DNA of 38,621 bases, from NCBI GenBank assembly GCA_023388535.1, contig JAEWFZ010000044.1, forward strand, positions 1-38,621, given 5' to 3'. The notes under the pieces are model-generated. The model was not told the DNA's origin, made no database searches, and worked only from the letters and a program-made list of their open reading frames with translations. The translations under genes were made by a program, and so were the position numbers. Shown piece by piece: positions 16,659 to 25,033 of the stretch; position 1 is the first letter of the stretch; every line of letters starts with the position of its first letter. The stretch is from Bacillota bacterium (lineage in GTDB: Bacteria > Bacillota_I > Bacilli_A > Erysipelotrichales > Erysipelotrichaceae).

Positions 16659-17465
16659 GTGAAAAATATGAAAAAAATTAAACTAGCCGCCTTCGATATT
16701 GACGGCACCTTGATTGCTTCCGGAACTCGTACCGTAAGTGAAAAATCCAAACAAGCGATCCAAAAACTAAGAGAAAACAACATCCAAATTCTCGTAGCCA
16801 CCGGACGGATACCAACCATCATACAGGACGATATCCATAAGGTTTTAGCTCCGGATTTTTATGTAACCATAAACGGACAATTAGTAGTAGACAAAAATCT
16901 CGATACCGTATCGGCACGACGACTCAACCCGAAAGAAGTCCAATTCTTAATCGATTACGCCAAAACTCATGAAATAAACGTCGGCTTAAAATGGGAAAAA
17001 GGCATGAAAGTACTACGTAATTTTGAAGACTTCGCGCGTGTTTATTTATCTCAAGATCCCGATAAACTAGAATTTCTATCCGATATTAGCCAACAAGCTG
17101 AAATCGATGTTGAAAATGTCTATGGTGTTTTCTTTATCGGAAAACCAGATATCGTAAAAGCTGTCGAACCAAGACTACAACATCTTGTACTTAGTCACGC
17201 TTATGGAGATGCCTATGAAGTCTTTGATCCACTAGTTTCAAAATCCGGTGGAATCCAAGATGTCCTTGAGCATTATAATATTAGCTGGGACGAAGTCATT
17301 AGCTTTGGCGATGCCCATAACGACATCGATATGCTGAAATCTTCCGGAATTGGCGTAGCCATGGGAAATGCTACCGCCGAAGTTAAATCGGTGGCCGACT
17401 ACATTACCGACTCGGTTCAAGAAGATGGCGTCTATCACGCCTTAAAACATTTTAATTTAATTTAA
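16659..17465 (+). CDS. Cof-type HAD-IIB phosphatase
   Basis: This 268-residue protein has HAD motif I DIDGT near residue 12, motif II near 47 (ATGR), and the late motif GDAHNDIDM typical of the Cof subfamily, which dephosphorylates sugar and nucleotide phosphates. Two starts are possible: GTG at 16659 or ATG at 16668. Neither has a Shine-Dalgarno site. A TATACT -10 at 16646-16651 places the transcript start at or beside the GTG, which suggests a leaderless mRNA. The substrate is unknown. Its position opposite guaB may mean nucleotide metabolism but is not proof. Confidence 0.85.
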   Translation: MKNMKKIKLAAFDIDGTLIASGTRTVSEKSKQAIQKLRENNIQILVATGRIPTIIQDDIHKVLAPDFYVTINGQLVVDKNLDTVSARRLNPKEVQFLIDYAKTHEINVGLKWEKGMKVLRNFEDFARVYLSQDPDKLEFLSDISQQAEIDVENVYGVFFIGKPDIVKAVEPRLQHLVLSHAYGDAYEVFDPLVSKSGGIQDVLEHYNISWDEVISFGDAHNDIDMLKSSGIGVAMGNATAEVKSVADYITDSVQEDGVYHALKHFNLI

Positions 17466-17466
17466 A

Positions 17467-17494
17467 AATAGCGACCTCATCCAAGGTCGCTATT
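17467..17494. terminator. Bidirectional terminator between convergent genes
   Basis: An 11-bp stem (AATAGCGACCT with AGGTCGCTATT) closes a 6-base loop. It starts just after the HAD stop codon and covers the stop codon of the convergent gene at 17490. T-richness is modest on both sides. Confidence 0.6.
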
Positions 17495-17882
17495 CTATAT
17501 TTGTCCAGGCAGGAACATCTTCGTTTCTTCGAACTAATATGGTCTTTTGAAAAGCGGTTTGATTTAAAAACTCTAAAATTTTCAATACCTCATCTTCGTT
17601 ACAACCTGATAACAATTTGACATCCAATTCTTTAACTAAGATATCGGCACATACCACAATCGCATCCACTCGGCTATGAGATAAAGAGCCGCTAAATACA
17701 CCAATTCGTTTCTGTTTGATATCCGTATCCGGGTCTACCAAATACCCATACTTTACCGGATACACTAAATTAGGATATTCAGGGTGTTCATCGTTTATCT
17801 CGCGCTTATGGACATAATCGAGCGAGACCATGAGCGCATCAATCTTTTGCCAGAAAAATGCATTATTTTCTAAATATATCAT
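17490..17882 (-). CDS. Small inorganic-pyrophosphatase-like protein
   Basis: The start chosen is the second ATG, giving about 130 residues, since AGAAGG lies nine bases before it and abuts the first ATG. The segment HPEYPNLVYPVKYGYL resembles the conserved YP-YPxxYGYL strand of family I inorganic pyrophosphatases and of a short Bacillota family related to them. The later acidic signature (DxDxxD) is not clear, so activity is doubtful. It may be a non-catalytic homologue or act on another substrate. It is a single gene with its own terminator. Confidence 0.5.
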   Translation of the reverse strand: MIYLENNAFFWQKIDALMVSLDYVHKREINDEHPEYPNLVYPVKYGYLVDPDTDIKQKRIGVFSGSLSHSRVDAIVVCADILVKELDVKLLSGCNEDEVLKILEFLNQTAFQKTILVRRNEDVPAWTNIE

Positions 17883-17954
17883 TTCTTCCATCCTTCTACT
17901 CTATACATTATAATGGAGATGAAAACATTTGTAAACCAATAGGAAATATTTACA

Positions 17955-17984
17955 TTGACTGAATATTTCTTACATTATTATAAA
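17955..17984 (+). promoter_or_regulatory. Possible mscL promoter
   Basis: TTGACT (17955-17960) and TATAAA (17979-17984) are 18 bp apart. A second -10-like TATAAT at 18013-18018 lies nearer the gene but lacks a good -35. Confidence 0.4.
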
Positions 17985-18046
17985 CATTGCAGAGCTAATT
18001 CAAGTTTGATATTATAATTAAGTATAAACATACAAGGAGAGAGTTT

Positions 18047-18430
18047 ATGAAAGAAATGATTAAAGAATTTAAAGAATTTATTTCAACAGGTAATGCCCTT
18101 GATCTTGCTATTGGTGTGGTCTTCGGTGGTGCTTTCGGTGCTATTGTTAACTCTTTAGTTAACGATATCTTTATGCCTCTTGTCGGTATGATACTTGGTG
18201 GAACTAATATTTCCGGTTGGGGCTTTTCGGTTGGTAGTGCCTACATTAGATATGGCGCCTTCCTACAAAGTATCGTAAACTTCGTACTAATTGCCTTCTT
18301 ACTATTCTTAATTGTTAAGAGCGTCAACAAAATGCGTAAGAGTAAAGAAGTCGTTGAAGAAGAAGTACCGGTCAAAACGGATGAAGTGGTTCTATTGGAA
18401 CAAATCCGTGATTTACTAAAAAACAAGTAA
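18047..18430 (+). CDS. mscL: Large-conductance mechanosensitive channel MscL
   Basis: This 127-residue membrane protein is the pentameric emergency valve that opens under hypo-osmotic stress. The N-terminal amphipathic helix precedes TM1 with the family signature NALDLAIGVVFGGAFGAIVNS. A short periplasmic-side loop, TM2 (FVLIAFLLFLIVKSV) and a charged C-terminal helix follow. Length is normal. AAGGAGAG precedes the start. Confidence 0.97.
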   Translation: MKEMIKEFKEFISTGNALDLAIGVVFGGAFGAIVNSLVNDIFMPLVGMILGGTNISGWGFSVGSAYIRYGAFLQSIVNFVLIAFLLFLIVKSVNKMRKSKEVVEEEVPVKTDEVVLLEQIRDLLKNK

Positions 18431-18437
18431 GCCATAA

Positions 18438-18465
18438 AAGATTGATGAAAGTCAATCTTTTTTTA
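18438..18465 (+). terminator. mscL terminator
   Basis: An 8-bp stem (AAGATTGA with TCAATCTT), 6-base loop and eight-T run end just before the promoter region of the sortase gene. Confidence 0.85.
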
Positions 18466-18517
18466 ATAGGTTAGCGTAAGGATTATTAAATTTTTAAGAA
18501 TATGATAAAATTGACCT

Positions 18518-19276
18518 ATGAAACGTAAATTAACAACCATCATCGGAATCATCCTCATTCTCATTGGACTGGTGATAGCGGCCCTGCCCTATTTTCAGTC
18601 CTACGTCATGCAGCGGCAATCCCAACAAATCCTAGAATTGGTCGAAGAAATCTCTGCCGACGAAATGGAAAAAAACCAAAGCAGCGAAGCCGAGCATGAT
18701 TGGAGCCAAATCGAAAACATCGGTTTCGATGATTTTGATCCGATTACCGAAGCTCTAACGGAACTCAATATTATTGAAGTCAGTCGAAGGCTCAACTACA
18801 ATAAAGACGGAACCTTTAGAAAAGACCAGCTTATTGGTCAAATCGTCATTCCCGATTTATCGATTAATCTAGCGTTATTTTCTGGAATTACTAACGGTAA
18901 TTTACTCTATGGGGTATCCAATATGAAACCAAACCAAAAGCTGGGTGAACGCAATTATGCGATTGCTGGACATATTGCCTATTCCTTTAATACCTTATTT
19001 ACTCATTTACCCAACGCTAAAAAAGGGATGATTGTTCGTGTCACTGATAAAAAGAATATCTATTACTACAAAATCTATGAAACAAAAATCGTAGATGCGA
19101 GTGCTGTCTACATGGTCGAAGATCGCGAAGCTAGCAAACGCGGCAATCCAATCATTAGCTTGATGTCCTGTGTACCGCGAAAAAATCATTTAAGATTCTT
19201 CGCGCTCGGTGATCTAGTTGACGTCCAACCCTACAGCAACGAAGCCATGATAACCAAAGAGGCGGATTCATATTAG
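18518..19276 (+). CDS. Class A-type sortase
   Basis: The 252-residue protein is a membrane-anchored transpeptidase that links surface proteins to the cell wall. One N-terminal TM segment (residues 5-28) is followed by a spacer and the sortase barrel. Catalytic residues are visible: His near 151 in AGHIA, Cys near 217 in SLMSC, and Arg near 226 in NHLRFFALG. The usual TLxTC reads LMSC here. No Shine-Dalgarno site precedes the ATG, and the -10 TATGAT ends only 11 bases before it, so the transcript is nearly leaderless. No LPxTG substrate or accessory gene lies beside it, which fits a housekeeping sortase. Confidence 0.9.
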   Translation: MKRKLTTIIGIILILIGLVIAALPYFQSYVMQRQSQQILELVEEISADEMEKNQSSEAEHDWSQIENIGFDDFDPITEALTELNIIEVSRRLNYNKDGTFRKDQLIGQIVIPDLSINLALFSGITNGNLLYGVSNMKPNQKLGERNYAIAGHIAYSFNTLFTHLPNAKKGMIVRVTDKKNIYYYKIYETKIVDASAVYMVEDREASKRGNPIISLMSCVPRKNHLRFFALGDLVDVQPYSNEAMITKEADSY

Positions 19277-19294
19277 AATCGGCCTCTTTTTTTA
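19258..19294 (+). terminator. Sortase terminator
   Basis: A 12-bp stem with one mismatch or more (AGAGGCGGATTC with GAATCGGCCTCT), 6-base loop and seven-T run. It overlaps the sortase stop and touches the cysK stop codon on the other strand. Confidence 0.85.
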
Positions 19295-20224
19295 ATCAAA
19301 TTTAAATAAATCCGTCGAATAGTAACGGTCGAAACTATCCGGTAAGATGACCACCACATTCTTATCGAGATACTGATCTTGCTGAGCGAGTACAATAGCT
19401 GCTTCTAACGCCGCCCCCGAAGAGATACCAACCCCTAGCCCTTCAATTAAAGCAAATTGACGGGCTCGCTCGAGCGAAGCATCAACACTGACAGCCATCA
19501 CCTTATCATAAATAGAAGTATCCAAAATATGTGGAACAAAACCAGCCCCTATCCCTTGGATACCATGAGGCCCGGCCGTACCTTGACTAAGTACTGGTGA
19601 TTTATCCGGCTCCACCGCCACGATTTCTAAATTGTTCAAACGCTCACGTAAATATTTTCCCGCTCCGGTAATAGTACCGCCGGTACCAATACCCGCAACC
19701 AAGACATCAATTGCACCATCCAACTGTTGATACAATTCAGGACCCGTAGTTTCATAGTGAATCTTCACATTCGCTGGATTCTCAAACTGAGCCGCAATGA
19801 CAATCTTTTCGTCGGCGGCTTTCATTTCCAGAGTTTTTTCGATAGCCCCTTTCATCCCCAACGCTACCGGCGTTAAGATTAAATTAGCCCCATAGGCTTT
19901 TAAAAGATTGCGCCGTTCAATACTCATCGACTCCGGCATAACCAAGGATACTTTTAAGCCCAGCGAACGACCCATGCTGGCTAAGCCTATTCCGGTATTA
20001 CCAGAAGTGGCTTCGACAATATGAGAATCCGGTTGGATCGTACCATCCTTGATTCCTTCTAATAACATCGATTTAGCCAGACGATCTTTAACCGAACCGG
20101 TAGGATTAAACATTTCCAATTTCACATAAAGATTGGCCTTAAGATTTAAGGCTTTCTTTAAAGCCTGGGCTTCTAAAAGCGGGGTATTACCCACAAAATC
20201 AATCACATTCTTAAAATATTTCAT
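19292..20224 (-). CDS. cysK: Cysteine synthase (O-acetylserine sulfhydrylase)
   Basis: This 310-residue PLP enzyme makes cysteine from O-acetylserine and sulfide. The PLP lysine is Lys46 in NPTGSVKDR. The substrate loop SGNTGIG and phosphate-binding GTGGTITG follow in the usual order, and length is typical of CysK. A good AAGGAG lies upstream of the start. It stands alone, without cysE. The paralogue cystathionine beta-synthase is longer, so CysK is preferred. No T-box or SAM-riboswitch features are visible upstream. Confidence 0.95.
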   Translation of the reverse strand: MKYFKNVIDFVGNTPLLEAQALKKALNLKANLYVKLEMFNPTGSVKDRLAKSMLLEGIKDGTIQPDSHIVEATSGNTGIGLASMGRSLGLKVSLVMPESMSIERRNLLKAYGANLILTPVALGMKGAIEKTLEMKAADEKIVIAAQFENPANVKIHYETTGPELYQQLDGAIDVLVAGIGTGGTITGAGKYLRERLNNLEIVAVEPDKSPVLSQGTAGPHGIQGIGAGFVPHILDTSIYDKVMAVSVDASLERARQFALIEGLGVGISSGAALEAAIVLAQQDQYLDKNVVVILPDSFDRYYSTDLFKFD

Positions 20225-20268
20225 TTAATTATTACTCCTTAACGCTTTAATGGTAACAAAAACGATGC

Positions 20269-21597
20269 TTATTTAGCATCGTCGTGCTCTGTATTAGGTA
20301 ATTTTGTAAGTTGAATTCGCTCAATATAGTGAGATGAAACATCTAAAATCTTAAACTCATATCCATTATACACAATTGTCTTATTTATATCATCCGCCGT
20401 CGGTAAATGACCAATCGTCCCGACTATAAACCCGGATAACGTTTCATAATCGTCTAAAGGCAAATCGATGAAAATCATTTGTTCAACATGGTCTAAAGGC
20501 ACATCCCCATCGATTAAAAACTGATGATCATTGACCTTTTCGATTTCTAAATCTTCTTCGACATCGTATTCATCGAAAATCTCACCGACAATTTCTTCAA
20601 GTAAATCCTCAATCGTAACTAATCCAGCCGTCCCACCGTATTCATCAACGACTATCGCAATATGAATTTTCTTCGATTGTAAATCATAGAATAATTCATC
20701 CGTATAAATGGAATCAGGGACATAATAAGCTGGACGCATAATATCACGAATATCAAAATCGTGAAACACGCCATCCTTTTGAGTTTTTAAAATATCCTTT
20801 AAGTGGATGACACCAACAATACTATCAATCGATTCTTCATAAATCGGATAACGACTATAAGGTTCATTAAACAGAAATTCGCGAATCGCTTCCGGACTCG
20901 AATTAATATCAATGGCTTTCATATCGGTACGGTGCGTCATAATATCGGTAACCGGTTGATTATCGAAATTAAAGATATTAAAAATCATGGTTTTTTCGTT
21001 CTCGCGAATATTACCTTTTTCTTCACCGACATCGACCATCATCCTAATTTCTTCTTCGGTGATAATCTCCGTATCCTGATCTGGATCAATCCCTAGTAAT
21101 CGGACAATTAAATTTGTTGAAGCCGATAGTAATTTTACAATCGGTGAAGTTAATTTAGATAAAATATTAATTAAATGAACCACCGCATAAGAGATTTTCT
21201 CCGCATAGGCCATACCGATGCGTTTCGGAACCATTTCCCCAAAAACAATCGTAAAATACGATAAAATCAAAGTCACTACAACCATCGCTATTGGCTTAAA
21301 CGTAGCCGCCGATAAATTAGGGAATTGGGTTTGAGCTAAAGTAATTAAGCGATCACTAAAGGCGTCGGATGCCACCGCAGAGGATAAGAAACCAGCCAAA
21401 GTAATACCGATTTGAATCGTTGAAAGAAATTTATTAGAATCTTTCAATAAATTGTACAACAAAATAGCCTTCTTATCGTTGTCGTCAGCTTTTACCTTTA
21501 TTTTATTATCATTTAAAGAAACAAACGCAATCTCGGACATGGAAAACAACCCATTTACCAAAGTTAAAATAACGATTACTACTATCTGAGTTAACAT
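20269..21597 (-). CDS. CorC/HlyC-family (CNNM-type) Mg2+ transport protein
   Basis: These 442 residues are a DUF21/CNNM membrane domain (about 1-180), a CBS pair (about 205-330) and a C-terminal CorC_HlyC domain (about 350-430). CNNM/CorC proteins export or control Mg2+ or related cations, and the CBS pair binds ATP-Mg. The conserved membrane motifs are present: SMSE near 19-22 and GEMVPK at 120-125, which contribute to ion binding in the family. The gene is coupled to a 27-codon upstream ORF whose stop overlaps its start (ATGTTAA). It has a paralogue transcribed divergently at 21801. Confidence 0.9.
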   Translation of the reverse strand: MLTQIVVIVILTLVNGLFSMSEIAFVSLNDNKIKVKADDNDKKAILLYNLLKDSNKFLSTIQIGITLAGFLSSAVASDAFSDRLITLAQTQFPNLSAATFKPIAMVVVTLILSYFTIVFGEMVPKRIGMAYAEKISYAVVHLINILSKLTSPIVKLLSASTNLIVRLLGIDPDQDTEIITEEEIRMMVDVGEEKGNIRENEKTMIFNIFNFDNQPVTDIMTHRTDMKAIDINSSPEAIREFLFNEPYSRYPIYEESIDSIVGVIHLKDILKTQKDGVFHDFDIRDIMRPAYYVPDSIYTDELFYDLQSKKIHIAIVVDEYGGTAGLVTIEDLLEEIVGEIFDEYDVEEDLEIEKVNDHQFLIDGDVPLDHVEQMIFIDLPLDDYETLSGFIVGTIGHLPTADDINKTIVYNGYEFKILDVSSHYIERIQLTKLPNTEHDDAK

Positions 21598-21674
21598 TTC
21601 AAAGTTCCCTCAATTTCTTTTTTGTTTACAATCGTTGTTAGCTGGCACCTACACGGGTCAGGGGTTTCCTTCAT
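21591..21674 (-). CDS. 27-residue leader peptide before the CorC-family gene
   Basis: A strong Shine-Dalgarno (AAAAGGAG, 8-base spacing) precedes an ATG about 20 bases from the transcript start predicted by a TTGACA/TAAAAT promoter. The peptide begins M-KETPDPCRC and has a basic middle. Its stop codon overlaps the CorC start by 7 bases. Its Pro/Asp/Glu-rich N-terminus recalls MgtL, the leader peptide that senses Mg2+ through ribosome destabilization upstream of mgtA. A regulatory role is inference from position and composition, and a small functional protein remains possible. Confidence 0.6.
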   Translation of the reverse strand: MKETPDPCRCQLTTIVNKKEIEGTLKC

Positions 21675-21701
21675 TTCACATACTCCTTTTAATTCCAGTT
21701 T

Positions 21702-21730
21702 ATTTTAAACAAGTCTCTTAATTATGTCAA
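21702..21730 (-). promoter_or_regulatory. Promoter of the leader peptide-CorC operon
   Basis: TTGACA (21725-21730) and TAAAAT (21702-21707) are 17 bp apart on the minus strand. The predicted 5' leader before the small ORF is only about 20 bases, too short for a riboswitch. Confidence 0.75.
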
Positions 21731-21800
21731 TCATAGCACCACTCAAATAAATTCACTCCATCGCTTAATATGATAAAATATACCCAAAGGAGTGTCGAAT

Positions 21801-23060
21801 ATGTTCCAAGAACCTAGTTTCTTAGTATTCTTATTGGTAGTAGCCTTAATTATCTTATTTTTATTTTCGCTACTTCAGAACTATTACCTCTTAATTAATC
21901 AAAATCGCTTTAGTCTGCTCAAAGAAATAGATGATCAAAGAGCCGCGGTCGTTTTAAACCTATTTTCTAAAAAAGATCAATTAATCTTGATGTTTAAAAT
22001 AGGAAAGATCGCTATGGTATTACTTTCCGCTTACCTATTTCTAAAACTTTTACCGGCTTGGGGCTTAGTGATTTTGTTTTTGATTCTCTTAGTTTTTACC
22101 GAAGTTTTAACGTTAGTATTATCAAAAGTTAAATCAACCCATGCGATTCTCAAGTTTGCTGGGTTGGCTAACTTCTTATACTATCTAAATCTTCCTTTAA
22201 TTTTCTTGTTAAGTACGATTCAAAAAAGCATGGTTCGTATACTCAAACCTCAAGTTGAAGATATCCTAGCTGAACAAGAGCTCTTAACCATGGTCGATCG
22301 TGCCGAAACCAGTGGAAAATTACCGGAAGCGGAAGGTGAATTAATCCGTCGTTCGATTGAGTTTAAAGATGTCGATATCTCCGAAATCTTTACCCCAAGA
22401 GTCGATGTTGAAGCGGTTAACAAAACTTGGGACAAAGCGCGGATTCAACAATTGTTTGATGAAACTTCCTTTTCGCGTTTACCAGTTTATGAAGAATCCA
22501 TCGATAATGTCATCGGCGTAATCCATGTCAAAGACTTTCAAAAACTGCCAGAAGATGTTTTAACCATTGAATCAATTATAAAACCGGTCGACTTTACTTC
22601 ACTTAATTTCCCTATCTTCAAACTATTGCGACAATTACAACGCTCAAAGAATCACTTAGCGGTCGTAATTGATGAATATGGAGGTACGGCTGGTATTGTT
22701 ACTTTAGAAGACATCGTCGAGGAGTTAGTCGGAGAAATCTATGACGAACACGATGATATTGAAGAAGAAGTTCAAATGATTTCGCCCACCACCCATCGTG
22801 TCAATGGTTCGATGTATTTAGAAGATTTCTTTGAACAGTTTAATTTCAAAACCGACCCCTTTGAATATGAAACGACCACCGTTGGTGGTTGGGTGATGGA
22901 CGAACTAGCTCATATCCCAGAGGTTGGCGAATTCTTTCAATTTGAAGACAAACTCATCAGCGTAATTGAAGCCGATGAAAAACGTGTTTTGACCATTCAA
23001 ATCGATCAAAGCTCAGATGTAGAAAACGAGGACCCTTATGAAAGCAATGACTCTAAATAA
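21801..23060 (+). CDS. CorC/HlyC-family paralogue with degenerate membrane domain
   Basis: This protein (419 residues from the ATG at 21801, chosen because AAAGGAG overlaps the upstream GTG) has hydrophobic segments, a CBS pair and a CorC_HlyC domain resembling the divergent neighbour: the linker ELLTMVDRAE and the CBS motif VIDEYGGTAGIVTLED are intact. The membrane part has lost the CNNM signatures: the S-x-S-E segment reads LQNYYLLINQN, and GExxPK reads FTEVLTLVLSK. It may be a regulatory partner of the intact paralogue. Its end overlaps the peptidase gene, so both are probably co-transcribed. Confidence 0.85.
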   Translation: MFQEPSFLVFLLVVALIILFLFSLLQNYYLLINQNRFSLLKEIDDQRAAVVLNLFSKKDQLILMFKIGKIAMVLLSAYLFLKLLPAWGLVILFLILLVFTEVLTLVLSKVKSTHAILKFAGLANFLYYLNLPLIFLLSTIQKSMVRILKPQVEDILAEQELLTMVDRAETSGKLPEAEGELIRRSIEFKDVDISEIFTPRVDVEAVNKTWDKARIQQLFDETSFSRLPVYEESIDNVIGVIHVKDFQKLPEDVLTIESIIKPVDFTSLNFPIFKLLRQLQRSKNHLAVVIDEYGGTAGIVTLEDIVEELVGEIYDEHDDIEEEVQMISPTTHRVNGSMYLEDFFEQFNFKTDPFEYETTTVGGWVMDELAHIPEVGEFFQFEDKLISVIEADEKRVLTIQIDQSSDVENEDPYESNDSK

Positions 23061-25020
23061 TTTTATCAACTACCACTATCTCAGTAATATTCAAGCTAAT
23101 CCCAGTCATACCATGGCTGGATTTGTTGTTAAAAAAGCTAATTTAGCCAACAACAATTACGATTCCACCATCCATCTAACCGATGGTAAAAGGGTTCGCC
23201 AACTAACGGCTCTTAATAAAGAATCCAGTTACATTTGGCTCAACGATGAGGACATTCTCTTTCACGCCAGTCGTCAACAAGAAAACAAAGATGAAGCGAT
23301 GAGTAGCTTTTATCGAATTAATATTCATGGCGGTGAAGCTCAATTTGCTTTTACACTGCCTTTTACGGTGACTTCCCTTGATCTTGTCGATGAGAATACT
23401 TTATTAGTAAAAGCAACCATAGACTTAAACCATCCCAACTTTTATAAACTAAGCGAAGAAAAGCGAAAAGTAATCCTTAAAGAAGCGAAAGAACAAGCCT
23501 ATCAAACCATCATCGATGAAATCCCGTTTTGGCGAAATGGTGGTAGCTATACCAACAAAGAAAGAAATCGTTTATTTTTATACGATATCAAAACCAAAAA
23601 TATCCAACCACTAACTCCCCCAGCCTTTGATTGTTGGAATTATTATTTAGATAAAGATCAACAAATAATCTATCTATCCGGAGAAACCTACCGCACTAAA
23701 GTAAAACTCAAAGAAGAATTCTATACCTATGAAATTAAAACTAAAAAGCTAGAGCGAAGGCTACGCCGCCAATTTTACGATTATCGAGGGTTTTATAAGG
23801 TTGCTGGTCAATTAATCGTTGAAGCTAGCGATGGAAAAAACATCGGCCACAATCAAAACTCTAGATTCTATCGTTACGACCAAGCAAACGATCGCCTAGA
23901 AGTCATCAGTGATGAGCTTCTCATTGGTAATTCTTTAGGATCAGATATTCGTCTTGGTGGCAGTAGCAAAGTATTAGCTAGCGATGACCAACTCATTTAT
24001 AATTGCACCATAAATGATCATAGCGAACTGTATCGCCTAAATAAAGAATTAAAAATAGAACCCTATTATCAGTCCAAAGGATCGATCGATGGTTTTACGA
24101 TCGTTAACGATAAGTTAATAACGATCGAACTAACCAAAACCCCACAGGAACTTTACCTAGTCAATGATCATAAACCTAAACGCTTATCCAATTTCAACCA
24201 GGAAGCTATCAAAGATTATTATCTAGCGCCAATTAAAACCTTTAAATTTAAATCAAATCAAGCCAACCTAACCGGCTATGTACTTTTACCCTATGACTAT
24301 GATAAGACCAAGAAATATCCGGCGATTCTAGATATCCATGGTGGACCGAAAACAGCCTATGGTCCGATTTACTATCATGAGATGCAATATTGGGCGTCGA
24401 TTGGGTATTTTGTTTTCTTTACCAATCCTCATGGTTCTTCCGGTGTCAGCGATGCCTTTAGTGATATTCGTGGTAAGTATGGCAGTATCGATTATGAAGA
24501 TTTGATGACCCTGGTCGATGAAGTCCTAAAACGCTATCCAGCCATCGACGAGAACCGTCTCGGGGTTACCGGAGGATCTTACGGCGGGTTTATGACTAAC
24601 TGGATCATTACCCACACTCAACGTTTCAAAGCCGCTGCCACCCAACGTAGTATTAGTAATTGGTTAAGTTTCTATGGGGTATCGGATATTGGTTATTTCT
24701 TTGCTGGTGATCAAAATCAGGGTAGTTTAGATAGTGAAAAAGACCAACAAAAACTCTGGCAACATTCACCTCTGAAATATATTAAAAACGCACAAACCCC
24801 TACCCTAATTATTCATTCTGAAAAAGATTATCGCTGTCCAATCGATCAAGCCTATCAGCTATATACCAGTTTAATCAACCAAAATGTCGATAGTCGGATG
24901 GTCATCTACCATGAAGAAAATCACGACTTATCTAGAAGCGGTAAACCCAAAGCTCGTCTCAGTCGTTTGAAAGAGATTAGCGATTGGATGGATAAATACT
25001 TAAAAAAGGACTTGGATTAA
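23038..25020 (+). CDS. S9-family serine peptidase (acylaminoacyl-peptidase type)
   Basis: The 660-residue protein has an N-terminal beta-propeller (about 1-400) that gates access, and a C-terminal alpha/beta-hydrolase domain. The catalytic triad is visible: Ser near 514 in GGSYGG, Asp near 596 in SEKDYRCP, and His near 630 in EENHDLS. No signal peptide is seen, so it acts on cytoplasmic oligopeptides. The start at 23038 has GAGG six bases upstream and lies 23 bp inside the preceding gene. A second ATG at 23047 is possible. Confidence 0.92.
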   Translation: MKAMTLNNFINYHYLSNIQANPSHTMAGFVVKKANLANNNYDSTIHLTDGKRVRQLTALNKESSYIWLNDEDILFHASRQQENKDEAMSSFYRINIHGGEAQFAFTLPFTVTSLDLVDENTLLVKATIDLNHPNFYKLSEEKRKVILKEAKEQAYQTIIDEIPFWRNGGSYTNKERNRLFLYDIKTKNIQPLTPPAFDCWNYYLDKDQQIIYLSGETYRTKVKLKEEFYTYEIKTKKLERRLRRQFYDYRGFYKVAGQLIVEASDGKNIGHNQNSRFYRYDQANDRLEVISDELLIGNSLGSDIRLGGSSKVLASDDQLIYNCTINDHSELYRLNKELKIEPYYQSKGSIDGFTIVNDKLITIELTKTPQELYLVNDHKPKRLSNFNQEAIKDYYLAPIKTFKFKSNQANLTGYVLLPYDYDKTKKYPAILDIHGGPKTAYGPIYYHEMQYWASIGYFVFFTNPHGSSGVSDAFSDIRGKYGSIDYEDLMTLVDEVLKRYPAIDENRLGVTGGSYGGFMTNWIITHTQRFKAAATQRSISNWLSFYGVSDIGYFFAGDQNQGSLDSEKDQQKLWQHSPLKYIKNAQTPTLIIHSEKDYRCPIDQAYQLYTSLINQNVDSRMVIYHEENHDLSRSGKPKARLSRLKEISDWMDKYLKKDLD

Positions 25021-25033
25021 TCCGAGTCCTTTT
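25003..25033. terminator. Bidirectional terminator covering two stop codons
   Basis: The hairpin AAAAGGACTtGGATT-AATCCgAGTCCTTTT spans the stop codons of the convergent peptidase and HAD genes, whose coding regions overlap by 4 bp. Poly-A on the left and poly-T on the right make it functional in both directions. Confidence 0.85.

Noticed and set aside
16583..16822. N-terminal extension of guaB to 460 residues
   Set aside because: It runs antisense through the HAD gene, and AGGAGGG marks the internal ATG at 16582. The extension has no IMPDH-like sequence.
21598..21730. Riboswitch upstream of the CorC-family gene
   Set aside because: The promoter leaves only about 20 nt before the small ORF and the rest of the leader is coding, with no M-box or other fold evident.
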